NCBI GenBank assembly: GCA_905210435.1
Contig: CAJLWO010000056.1
Coordinates: forward strand, 1 to 17,778
Direction: 5' to 3'
Origin: an uncultured Bacteroidales bacterium
GTDB taxonomy: Bacteria; Bacteroidota; Bacteroidia; Bacteroidales; Muribaculaceae
Length of the DNA: 17,778 nucleotides
Part shown: positions 1 through 6,566 of the stretch, piece after piece
Position numbering within the stretch: the stretch's first letter is position 1
Layout of the letters: every line of letters starts with the position of its first letter
The notes under the pieces: model-generated
Seen by the model: only the letters and a program-made list of their open reading frames with translations
The model's database searches: none
Told to the model about the DNA's origin: nothing
Made by a program: the position numbers and the translations under genes

Positions 1-100
1 AAAATATATGAGGCTATGCAGGTGGAAAATTGCATTTCGACTTTGACTTTAGGCAAAAATTCAATATAATATTTTTTAACACAATTTTTCACCCAAAATA

Positions 101-131
101 TTTGCAGACTTAAAAAAAAGCCGTACCTTTG
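101..131 (+). promoter_or_regulatory. Promoter of the initiator tRNA gene
   Basis: TTTG at 101-104 and TACCTTTG at 124-131 are separated by 19 bases. This matches the Bacteroidota housekeeping promoter (-33 TTTG/TTG, 19-21 bases, -7 TAnnTTTG). Transcription should start about 7-10 bases downstream, just before the tRNA at 146. It is one of the two best-formed promoters in the window. Confidence 0.75.
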
Positions 132-145
132 CACACGTAAAACAT

Positions 146-219
<74 letters not shown>

Positions 220-220
<1 letters not shown>

Positions 221-264
221 AAAAGAGAAGAGATGAATTCAATGAATTCATCTCTTCTCTTTTT
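220..264 (+). terminator. Perfect 21-bp hairpin after the tRNA
   Basis: The arm 220-240 is the exact reverse complement of 244-264, with a three-base loop (AAT). The 3' arm ends in TTTTT, as in an intrinsic terminator. The stem starts in the last A of the tRNA CCA end, so the hairpin would form directly at the mature 3' end. It probably terminates tRNA transcription, and in the other direction the A-run would also give a T-tract. Confidence 0.8.
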
Positions 265-737
265 ACCGCCCCCTCATTCAACGGTGCCTGTACATGCTAC
301 GGCAATTTGGGGGTCAGCTGCAAAACCCGGTTGAAATGTTAAAAATCGACACGAATAAAAACATTTTCAGAATGCATACCCGGAGAGCCGAAGGCTCTCT
401 GTTGCATAATTTTAACAACTTAGTTTTTGCATTGATGCACAATTTGAAATTGCAGTGCACCCAAAATTGCCATTTAATGGCTCAGGCCGAAATTGCAGTG
501 CATGACAATATAACAATTGTCGACTTTGTTGTCCTCGGTAAAAAGCCGCAGCTACTATATATCTGACTCGTAACGTGTTATCGCAGGAGGGCGTTGCAGA
601 ACTAAACTTTCCGCGGTTAAAAACCGCGGCTACTATGCGGGGGTGCCCGATAATCAGCTATGTAGTAGCCGCGGTTTTGACGGTATTCTTCAATTTTTAA
701 GCGCTCTCAAGACCGGTATTTATTCGCCTTTAATGTC
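265..737. other. Repeat-rich non-coding stretch
   Basis: I see no convincing gene. A 90-codon frame at 294-566 has no recognisable domain and crosses repeats. Contents are a 7-bp hairpin with GAA loop at 383-399, two copies of the 14-mer GAAATTGCAGTGCA at 446-459 and 489-502, and a degenerate family built on AAAACCGCGGCTACTA described separately. The stretch lies between the tRNA terminator and the 3' end of the minus-strand permease gene. Confidence 0.6.
541..678. repeat. CCGCGGCTACTA repeat cluster with nested inverted repeats
   Basis: AAAACCGCGGCTACTA at 620-635 is exactly inverted at 663-678, giving a 16-bp stem with a 27-base loop. A diverged direct copy, AAAAGCCGCAGCTACTA, lies at 541-557. 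Within the same block CCGCGGTT (611-618) can instead pair with AACCGCGG (622-629), so two competing hairpins are possible. The cluster lies 60 bases past the stop of the minus-strand permease gene. It could act as that gene's terminator, or be a REP-like dispersed element. Confidence 0.6.
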
Positions 738-1976
738 TCAGAGCGTTCTGGCATCGAAGCCGGCGAGGCGTACGGCTTCAATGAGGGCGGAGCTGTCATG
801 AGGTCCATCAACGGTAGCTTTACCGCCTTTGAGGTCTACGTCCACACCGGTAACTCCTTCGACCGACTGAATGCTTTTTGTTACCGCTGCCTGACAGTGC
901 GGGCAGTTCATTCCTGTTATAATATATTCTTTTGCCATATTTGAGATATTTGTATGTTTTTTTGTTAGTCTGACTATTACAAGGGAATACAGAAGGAGCG
1001 CCACAAGTATGGCCGAGCATATTGTCGGGAATATCGGTAGCCCTGCCGCATGATTATGTCCGGCATGCATTGCCGTGAGCGCGAACCATTGCTGCGGCAG
1101 CAGATAATCGATTACAAGGCCGAAGCCAAGTGCGCCCACGATAATCGAACCGAGATACGTGGCTGCCGCACGGTGCCCCATCTCACGCGAGACAAGAGTA
1201 TACGACGCGAAATTGACGGCCGGACCGGCCATAAGAAGCACGAATGCAGTACCGGGCGACAATCCTTTGAGCACTAAGGCGAGTGCAATCGGAATTGAAC
1301 CGGTGGCGCATACATACATCGGCACGGCCACTATCAGCGCCACAAGCATCGACAGTATCGGAGTACGTCCGAGCACGGTGAAAAAATCGTCGGGCACATA
1401 GACCGTTATTACCGCCGCTATAAGCAATCCGACAACAAGCCATCCGCCTATGCTACCCACAAGGTTTACAAACCCGTAGCGCAGCGCACTGACCACACGT
1501 GCGCCGAAACCGGCAGGTATATCACTGTCAGGTTCCACGGCCTTCATTTCCAGGCTGCAACTTTGCGCCGTCTCATCCTTCTCTTTATCAAAACGCGACA
1601 CCACCGTACCACCGGCCACAGCCGTAACAAGGGCAGCCACCGGACGTACTACTGCAAAAGCGGGGCCGAGCAACGACCATGTGGCGGCTATTGAGTCGAC
1701 TCCTGTCTGCGGAGTAGCGATGAGAAACGAAGCCGATGCGCCACGCGACGCTCCGTTGCGGCGCATCGAGATGGCGGTAGGCAACACGCCGCACGAACAC
1801 AGAGGCAGCGGCACACCGAGCAACGCCGCCTTAAGCGCAGGCTTCCACCCACGCCCCGCAAGATGGCGCGACATTGCGGCACGCGGCACAAACACATGTA
1901 TAATGCCAGCTATCAGGAAGCCGAGCAATATATAAGGCGACATGCTGTTGAGCATTGACAATAATGATTGCAACAT
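738..1976 (-). CDS. SO_0444-like heavy-metal efflux permease with C-terminal HMA domain
   Basis: A 412-residue inner-membrane protein, predicted to export copper, zinc or a related metal or metalloid. Residues 1-340 are a polytopic permease of the ArsP/DUF318 type with roughly eight to nine hydrophobic segments. The family motif PLCSCGVLP is at 58-66, a second block MYVCATGSIPIA is at 220-231, and MAGPAVNFASY is at 249-259. A His-rich loop (HAGHNH, about 304-309) may bind metal. From about residue 348 a heavy-metal-associated domain follows, with GMNCPHC (Cys358 and Cys361) and a ferredoxin-like pattern ending in AGFDARTL. The fusion suggests the HMA domain hands metal to the permease. ATG at 1974-1976 is the first start of the frame and precedes the first membrane segment. 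The family call is by motif recognition. The exact metal cannot be read from sequence. Confidence 0.85.
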   Translation of the reverse strand: MLQSLLSMLNSMSPYILLGFLIAGIIHVFVPRAAMSRHLAGRGWKPALKAALLGVPLPLCSCGVLPTAISMRRNGASRGASASFLIATPQTGVDSIAATWSLLGPAFAVVRPVAALVTAVAGGTVVSRFDKEKDETAQSCSLEMKAVEPDSDIPAGFGARVVSALRYGFVNLVGSIGGWLVVGLLIAAVITVYVPDDFFTVLGRTPILSMLVALIVAVPMYVCATGSIPIALALVLKGLSPGTAFVLLMAGPAVNFASYTLVSREMGHRAAATYLGSIIVGALGFGLVIDYLLPQQWFALTAMHAGHNHAAGLPIFPTICSAILVALLLYSLVIVRLTKKHTNISNMAKEYIITGMNCPHCQAAVTKSIQSVEGVTGVDVDLKGGKATVDGPHDSSALIEAVRLAGFDARTL

Positions 1977-2056
1977 ATTTTATATGAGTTTATATTTTAT
2001 GGAATTCCGAACGGGTGCGGATACCGGATTGTCCGGCTCCCTCCCGTTTTCTGATA

Positions 2057-2091
2057 CAAATTTACGCAATCTCCGGTGCAACCCGGTTGCA
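2057..2091 (-). promoter_or_regulatory. Permease promoter -7 element and adjacent operator-like palindrome
   Basis: On the minus strand TAAATTTG (2057-2064) matches the -7 consensus about 80 bases upstream of the permease start. Just upstream, at 2077-2091, is the perfect 15-bp palindrome TGCAACC-C-GGTTGCA. It occupies the region between the -7 element and the expected -33 element. I found no good TTTG at the normal distance, which is common for activator-dependent promoters. A metal-responsive regulator is a guess. Confidence 0.45.
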
Positions 2092-2140
2092 AATAACAAA
2101 ATTTATAGTCCGGCAATATTTTTTATCCCATAAATTGTTT

Positions 2141-2148
2141 TAACTTTG
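2141..2148 (+). promoter_or_regulatory. -7 element (TAACTTTG) for the DUF5606-type gene
   Basis: TAACTTTG fits TAnnTTTG and lies 43 bases upstream of the ATG at 2192. The -33 region is only T-rich (about 2119-2125), with no TTG at the standard spacing. Confidence 0.5.
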
Positions 2149-2191
2149 CGTAAACTTTAACTTAAAAATCAATTCTATAAAATTTAAAGAT

Positions 2192-2647
2192 ATGCTAAAG
2201 ACTATATTATCGGTATCCGGCCGCCCCGGACTTTTCCGTCTCGTCAACCAGGGTAAAAACATGCTCATCGTAGAGTCACTGCAAACCGGCAAACGCGGTC
2301 CAGTGTACGCCCACGACAAGGTAGTGTCACTCGGCGACATCGCCATCTACACCTATAACGACGAAGTACCCCTCGCCGACATTTTCGAGACAATCAAGGA
2401 GAAGAACGACGGTAAACCCGTAGATGTAAAAGCGCTCGGAGGCGATGATAAAGTACGCGAATATTTCGCTACCATCCTCCCCGATTTCGATCAGGACCGC
2501 GTATACACCAACGACATCAAGAAAGTGTTCTCATGGTACAACCAGCTCATCGCAGCCGGTGTCGATAAATTCAAAGACAACGAAATCAAAGAGAACCAGG
2601 CAGCCGAAGCCGCTGAAGCCGCCGACGAAGCCGCCACAAAAGAATAA
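2192..2647 (+). CDS. DUF5606-type protein of unknown function
   Basis: A 151-residue soluble protein with no signal peptide or membrane segment. Residues 1-48 look like a small beta-rich module (LKTILSVSGRPGLFRLV), and residues 55-130 look mostly helical. The last 20 residues are an Ala/Glu-rich tail (QAAEAAEAADEAATKE) that is probably disordered. I recognise the N-terminal pattern and overall size as the DUF5606 family, which is widespread and single-copy in Bacteroidota and has no established function. It is transcribed alone from its own -7 element, diverging from the metal permease and converging with the lptB group. No catalytic motif is visible and no function is assigned. Confidence 0.85.
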   Translation: MLKTILSVSGRPGLFRLVNQGKNMLIVESLQTGKRGPVYAHDKVVSLGDIAIYTYNDEVPLADIFETIKEKNDGKPVDVKALGGDDKVREYFATILPDFDQDRVYTNDIKKVFSWYNQLIAAGVDKFKDNEIKENQAAEAAEAADEAATKE

Positions 2648-2696
2648 CCGAATTACGAGGATATTGCAAAACTGCGAAATTTCAGTTAGCAAAGCA

Positions 2697-2764
2697 GGGC
2701 GCACGGCCTGTGCGCCCGATAATTAATTAATATACATTTCGGGACGCACAGACCGTGCGTTCCC
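2697..2764. repeat. Pair of short palindromes GGGCGCAC-N5-GTGCGCCC
   Basis: GGGCGCAC (2697-2704) pairs with GTGCGCCC (2710-2717) across the loop GGCCT. A second hairpin at 2741-2764 has the stem ACGCAC/GTGCGT with loop AGACC, flanked by GGG and TCCC. Read on the opposite strand, the first palindrome nearly matches the second (loop AGGCC against AGACC), so they look like two inverted, diverged copies of one element. A related fragment lies at 17712-17728. Confidence 0.65.
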
Positions 2765-2793
2765 TATTATTGAAAGTTATACCCCCCTGCGGG

Positions 2794-2841
2794 AAAATAT
2801 CACCGGCCAATTGCGAATTTGCAATTGGCCGGTGATATTTT
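2794..2841. terminator. Perfect 21-bp hairpin between convergent genes
   Basis: The arm 2794-2814 is exactly complementary to 2821-2841, with loop GAATTT. Both outer ends are AAAA/TTTT, so each strand gives a short T-tract after the stem. Its place between two converging genes fits a bidirectional terminator for the DUF5606-type and lptB transcripts. Confidence 0.7.
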
Positions 2842-3006
2842 AGAGCTTGTCTAAAATTTATATTACTTTGCTTTTGAGGATTTTGTCAGCGTCTTTTTGC
2901 TCGCTCTTCAGTCACGTAGCTACGGCTACGCTCCTTCATCGCAAGCAAAAATCCATCTGACAATCCCTCTCAAAATCTGCATCATATAAATTTAGACAAG
3001 CTCTTA
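2842..3006. repeat. About 165-bp near-palindromic element, MITE-like
   Basis: The outer ends AGAGCTTGTCTAAA (2842-2855) and TTTAGACAAGCTCT (2991-3004) are exact inverted repeats. The match continues inward with gaps: TTTTGAG, TTGTCAG, TTTTTGCT and GTAGC blocks recur in order on both arms. It closes at GTAGC (2916-2920), loop TACG, GCTAC (2925-2929). The arms are about 80 bases each. No protein is encoded. The form suggests a miniature inverted-repeat transposable element or a large structured repeat. Flanking TA/TTA bases are suggestive, but I could not fix a target duplication. Confidence 0.65.
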
Positions 3007-3060
3007 GTCATCTAATCTATTTTAATCGCATCTGATTGATTTTTTAATCCAAATGCTTTA

Positions 3061-3951
3061 TCAGTTGAATTTCTTGCGGTGGAACACAAAGCCGCGACCG
3101 AGATATTTTTCGCGTACCACGGGATTTTCGGCCAACTCTTCCGATGTGCCCTGAAACAGGATTTTGCCTTCGAAAAGCAGGTAGGCACGGTCGGTAATCG
3201 AAAGCGTCTCGGGCGCGTTATGGTCGGTGATAAGAATGCCGATATTCTTCTCTTTGAGCTTGTAGACAATTGACTGGATGTCCTCCACTGCGATAGGGTC
3301 GACACCGGCAAACGGTTCGTCAAGCATGATGAACCGTGGATTGATAGCGAGACAGCGGGCTATCTCGGTGCGTCGGCGCTCGCCTCCCGACAGCTGGTCA
3401 CCGAGGTTTTTACGCACTTTGCCGAGACGGAATTCCGCGATAAGGCTTTCGAGTTTGTCCTTCTGCTCCTCGCGCGACAGGGATGTCATTTCGAGCACGG
3501 AACGGATATTGTCCTCGACGGTAAGTTTACGGAACACCGATGGCTCCTGTGCAAGGTATCCGATTCCGTTTTTCGCACGTTTGTAGACGGGATATTTGGT
3601 TATGTTGAGGTCATCAAGAAATATCTGCCCCTCGTTCGGACGCACGAGCCCCACAGTCATATAGAATGTAGTGGTCTTTCCGGCTCCGTTGGGCCCGAGA
3701 AGACCTACAATCTCGCCCTGCGTCACGTTAATCGACACGTGATTGACCACGGTACGCTGTCGATATATCTTTACGAGGTTATCGGTGCGCAATATCATCT
3801 TGTCGGCATACAGCTGTTCGCCGTTACCGGCAGCAGCAGTTTCGCCTGCGCCGTCGGAATTATCTACGGTGATTATCTCTTGCGGGGTCGTTATATCGGA
3901 AGCCACGGCTATGACCGCCGGCTCATTGTTCTCTTGCGGGTCGTTTGCCAT
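3061..3951 (-). CDS. lptB: LPS export ABC transporter ATPase, LptB type
   Basis: Cytoplasmic ATPase expected to power the LptB2FG complex, which extracts lipopolysaccharide from the inner membrane. Numbered from ATG at 3951 (296 residues), the nucleotide-binding domain starts near residue 52. Walker A is GPNGAGKTTT (86-95), the Q-loop is YLAQEPSVF (132-140), the signature is LSGGERRR (187-194), Walker B is FIMLDEPFAGVDP (207-219), and the switch His is in ITDHN (241-245). LAQEPSVFRKLTVEDN and DEPFAGVDPIAV are typical of LptB. The family is usually about 240 residues, so the first 51 residues are an acidic, low-complexity extension. The true start could be 3951, 3981, 4020, or 3798 (no extension). 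I prefer 3951 because residues upstream of it look non-coding. The gene lies downstream of udk on the same strand. Confidence 0.85.
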   Translation of the reverse strand: MANDPQENNEPAVIAVASDITTPQEIITVDNSDGAGETAAAGNGEQLYADKMILRTDNLVKIYRQRTVVNHVSINVTQGEIVGLLGPNGAGKTTTFYMTVGLVRPNEGQIFLDDLNITKYPVYKRAKNGIGYLAQEPSVFRKLTVEDNIRSVLEMTSLSREEQKDKLESLIAEFRLGKVRKNLGDQLSGGERRRTEIARCLAINPRFIMLDEPFAGVDPIAVEDIQSIVYKLKEKNIGILITDHNAPETLSITDRAYLLFEGKILFQGTSEELAENPVVREKYLGRGFVFHRKKFN

Positions 3952-4105
3952 TTTCTGAAAGTGCTTTTGATGAAGTGACATCGGTTGCTTCCTCCTGTTC
4001 ATCAGGCGGAAGCTGTTCAAACGGAGTCATTGTCTCGTCGACGAAGGTAAGCATGGGTATCTCCTTGTCCTCTTCGTTCTGTTTATATGGATAGCTTAAC
4101 GGCAT
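3923..4105 (-). CDS. Possible small acidic protein between udk and lptB
   Basis: A 60-codon frame starting six bases after the udk stop and ending inside the 5' part of lptB in another frame. The product is acidic and probably disordered (FEQLPPDEQEEATDV), with no membrane segment or known domain. An internal ATG at 4054 has AAGGAG six bases upstream, one of the few classical Shine-Dalgarno-like sites in the window, and would give a 43-residue form. If lptB starts at 3951 the two overlap by 29 bases, so translation could be coupled. It may instead be a chance frame over a leader. No function can be given. Confidence 0.4.
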   Translation of the reverse strand: MPLSYPYKQNEEDKEIPMLTFVDETMTPFEQLPPDEQEEATDVTSSKALSENGKRPAREQ

Positions 4106-4111
4106 GTCTCA

Positions 4112-4735
4112 TCATGATTTATGTATATGCTTCAGACGCCCTTCGATATAATCGGTAAGCAGTCCGATAGCCACGGTATTCGTGCCACCCTGCGGTATAA
4201 TGAGATCCGCAAACCGTTTAGAAGGCTCTATATACTGGCAGTGCATCGGTTTGAGCACTTCCTGATAGCGGTTGATTACCATAATCGGCGTACGTCCGCG
4301 CTCCACGCAGTCACGTGAGATGACACGGATAAGGCGCTCGTCGGAGTCGGCGTCGACGAAGCATTTCACGTCGAGCAAATCGCGAAGCACCGGGTCGGTC
4401 AGCACGAGTATACCTTCCACAATCACCACATCGCGCGGTTCTACGGTGATGGTCTCCTTCTGCCGCGTACATGTGAGGTAGGAATAGGTAGGCATCTCTA
4501 TTGTCTTGCCCTCCTTGAGCTCCTTCAACTGCTTCACGAGAAGCGACCACTCGATGGCTGCCGGCTCGTCGAAATTGATTTTCGAACGCTCTTCCACAGG
4601 CACATGACTGGAGTCCTTGTAATAATTGTCCTGCGGCAGCACAGCCACTTCCCCTGCAGGGAAGCTGTCAATAATCTTATTTACAACGGTTGTCTTACCG
4701 GAGCCGGTACCTCCGGCGATACCAATGACTAACAT
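4112..4735 (-). CDS. udk: Uridine kinase
   Basis: Cytoplasmic enzyme of pyrimidine salvage that phosphorylates uridine (and usually cytidine) to the monophosphate using a nucleoside triphosphate. The 207-residue protein opens with a P-loop, GIAGGTGSGKTT (5-16). It then has PQDNYYKD (34-41), the uridine-kinase block with the catalytic-type Asp, followed by NFDEPAAIEW and the PTYSYLTCTR region. VIVEGILVL is the Walker B-like strand, and the lid region is DERLIRVISRDCVERGR. The length matches the family. An upstream in-frame extension to 4813 exists, but its translation looks non-coding. ATG at 4735 directly precedes the first beta strand and is preferred. A minus-strand TAAATTTG at 4811-4818 would be its -7 element. 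Confidence 0.93.
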   Translation of the reverse strand: MLVIGIAGGTGSGKTTVVNKIIDSFPAGEVAVLPQDNYYKDSSHVPVEERSKINFDEPAAIEWSLLVKQLKELKEGKTIEMPTYSYLTCTRQKETITVEPRDVVIVEGILVLTDPVLRDLLDVKCFVDADSDERLIRVISRDCVERGRTPIMVINRYQEVLKPMHCQYIEPSKRFADLIIPQGGTNTVAIGLLTDYIEGRLKHIHKS

Positions 4736-4810
4736 ATTTTTATGATATTGAAATGTTGAAATAGTATGTCGCGGGGTAATAATTAAAATGAAAGACAACC
4801 CCGATAGGCA

Positions 4811-4818
4811 CAAATTTA
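4811..4818 (-). promoter_or_regulatory. -7 element (TAAATTTG) for the udk-lptB operon
   Basis: On the minus strand TAAATTTG fits TAnnTTTG and lies about 76 bases upstream of the udk ATG. No TTG occurs at exactly 19-21 bases, although TTTG and TTGC occur nearby at other spacings. It is the only good match in the divergent udk-mlaE gap on this strand. Confidence 0.5.
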
Positions 4819-4902
4819 CAACTTTTTTCCGTCAAATTTCGCAATACAGGTTAAAAAACGCTTAAAGAATTTTGTGGGAGATACATAAATCGAAAAAAAT
4901 TG

Positions 4903-4910
4903 TACCTTTG
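4903..4910 (+). promoter_or_regulatory. -7 element (TACCTTTG) for the mlaEF operon
   Basis: TACCTTTG fits the -7 consensus and gives a leader of about 75 bases before the mlaE ATG at 4993. The nearest upstream TTTG (4871-4874) is 28 bases away, longer than normal, so only the -7 part is well supported. Confidence 0.5.
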
Positions 4911-4992
4911 TAGGGTGATAACAGCCTTTTGCTGCCACGGATTGCCTCGGGCGGTCATGGTACCTTAAGGTCAAATAAAGAAGAACTACGTC

Positions 4993-5742
4993 ATGGCAAT
5001 AACCAATTCGATAGCCATATTCGGGCGCTACTGCATGTTCATGCACAAAGTATTCTCGCTTCCCGACAAATGGCGGCTTTTTTTCAAGCGCACCGTGGCC
5101 GAGATTTCCAAACTCGGAGTCGATTCGATACCGCTGGTAGTGATTGTATCGATTTTCATCGGTGCCGTCATAACCATCCAGATGGAAATCAACACCTCCT
5201 CCCCTCTCATACCGGCCTATTCAGTCGGACTTGCCACGCGCGACATCGTGCTGCTCGAATTCTCCAACTCGATATTGTGTCTGATACTGGCAGGTAAAGT
5301 CGGGTCAAACATAGCGTCGGAGATAGGCACCATGAGGGTGACGGAACAGATTGACGCCCTTGAAATCATGGGCGTCAACTCGGCCTGCTACCTCGTGCTC
5401 CCCAAAGTCGTGGCATTCGTGCTGTTCATTCCCGTACTCGTGGTATTCTGTATGGGCACGGCTATGCTCGGCGGCATGGCGGTAGCCTACTTCACCGACA
5501 TCATCTCGATATCCAAATTCACCTACGGACTGCAGGCTCTGTTCAGCGAATGGTATGTATGGTACGGTATCATCAAATCGTTCTTCTTCGCCTATATCAT
5601 AGCTTCGGTAGCGGCATTCTTCGGATACTATGTCAAAGGAGGCGCTCTCGAAGTAGGCAAGGCGAGCACCAACGCTGTAGTGACGAGTTCGATATTGATT
5701 CTGCTGTTTGACGTATTGCTAACCAAACTGTTACTGCAATGA
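4993..5742 (+). CDS. mlaE: MlaE/YrbE-type ABC transporter permease
   Basis: Inner-membrane permease of the MCE/Mla phospholipid transport system, which moves phospholipids between inner and outer membrane to keep outer-membrane lipid asymmetry. The 249 residues contain about five to six hydrophobic segments (about 45-63, 88-104, 135-160, 195-213, 228-248). The family-defining cytoplasmic motif EIGTMRVTEQIDALEIMGV is at 110-128, and a conserved GKVGSNIASE precedes it. The length is normal. The stop overlaps the next start as ATGA, so it is translationally coupled to the ATPase. The family assignment is firm. Substrate and direction follow from the family, not from this sequence. Confidence 0.92.
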   Translation: MAITNSIAIFGRYCMFMHKVFSLPDKWRLFFKRTVAEISKLGVDSIPLVVIVSIFIGAVITIQMEINTSSPLIPAYSVGLATRDIVLLEFSNSILCLILAGKVGSNIASEIGTMRVTEQIDALEIMGVNSACYLVLPKVVAFVLFIPVLVVFCMGTAMLGGMAVAYFTDIISISKFTYGLQALFSEWYVWYGIIKSFFFAYIIASVAAFFGYYVKGGALEVGKASTNAVVTSSILILLFDVLLTKLLLQ

Positions 5743-6521
5743 TTGAGGTAAAAGACATCAACAAGGCCTTTGACGACAAGCAGATACTTTACGATGTATC
5801 GGCCACATTTTATACCGGCAAGACAAATCTCATCATCGGCCAGAGCGGTTCGGGAAAAACGGTGCTCATGAAGTCGATAGTAGGTCTTCTGCGTCCCGAT
5901 ACGGGCGAAATACTCTACGACAGCCGCGACATTATGAAAATGGACTCCAAGGAGATACACAATCTGCGCAAGGAGATAGGCATGCTTTTCCAGGGGTCGG
6001 CGCTTTTTGATTCGGAGACAGTGCTCGGCAACGTGATGTTCCCGCTGTCGATGTTCACTAAAATGAGTGCGGGAGAGATGCGCGACCGCGCATTGTTCTG
6101 CCTCGAGCGCGTCAACCTCAAGGGTGCCGATTCGAAGTATCCGTCGGAAATATCGGGCGGCATGCAGAAACGTGTGGCCATAGCCCGCGCCATAGCCCTC
6201 AATCCGAAGTATTTGTTCTGCGACGAGCCCAACTCCGGTCTCGACCCCCGCACATCCATACTTATCGACGAACTTCTCCACGACATCACCCACGAATACA
6301 ATATGACCACCATCATCAATACCCACGACATGAATTCCGTGCTCGGCATCGGTGAGAATATCGTATTCCTCAACAAAGGCCACCGCGAATGGGTAGGCGA
6401 CAAGGATAAAATTTTCGAGACCGACAACAAGGACCTCAACGACTTCGTATTCGCTACCAAACTCTTCAAAGAGGTAAAACAATATATAATTTCGGAAAAA
6501 GAGTGCAAAAATGGCAGGTAA
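5739..6521 (+). CDS. mlaF: MlaF-type ABC transporter ATPase
   Basis: ATPase partner of the upstream MlaE-type permease. Of 260 residues, Walker A is GQSGSGKT (34-41), the Q-loop is LFQGSALF (83-90), the signature is ISGGMQKRVAIARA (138-151), Walker B is YLFCDEPNSGLDP (158-170), and the switch His is in INTHDM (193-198). ISGGM(Q)KR and DEPNSGLDP are typical of MlaF/MCE ATPases. The start overlaps the mlaE stop by four bases. MlaD, the MCE protein that completes the complex, is not in this window, and the next gene is a glycosyltransferase after 45 bases. A long antisense frame across this gene is a coding shadow. Confidence 0.92.
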   Translation: MIEVKDINKAFDDKQILYDVSATFYTGKTNLIIGQSGSGKTVLMKSIVGLLRPDTGEILYDSRDIMKMDSKEIHNLRKEIGMLFQGSALFDSETVLGNVMFPLSMFTKMSAGEMRDRALFCLERVNLKGADSKYPSEISGGMQKRVAIARAIALNPKYLFCDEPNSGLDPRTSILIDELLHDITHEYNMTTIINTHDMNSVLGIGENIVFLNKGHREWVGDKDKIFETDNKDLNDFVFATKLFKEVKQYIISEKECKNGR

Positions 6522-6566
6522 GCCTTTGTCGCGACATTAATTGTCAAATATTTTACTAATGCAGGC

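Larger units (their letters stand above)
2648..3060. other. Convergent intergenic region packed with hairpins
   Basis: This 413-base gap lies between the plus-strand DUF5606-type gene and the minus-strand LptB gene. It holds two small GC-rich palindromes (2697-2717 and 2741-2764), a perfect 21-bp hairpin (2794-2841), and a roughly 165-bp near-palindromic element (2842-3006). No coding frame here looks real. Confidence 0.7.

Noticed and set aside
294..566. 90-codon plus-strand frame in the repeat-rich gap
   Set aside because: No domain, no plausible start signal, crosses a hairpin and direct repeats; treated as non-coding.
4816..5046. 76-codon minus-strand frame across the udk-mlaE gap
   Set aside because: Overlaps the mlaE start and both predicted promoters; no domain.
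5628..6482. 284-codon minus-strand frame over mlaF
   Set aside because: Antisense shadow of a well-supported ATPase; composition dominated by mirrored codons, no domain.
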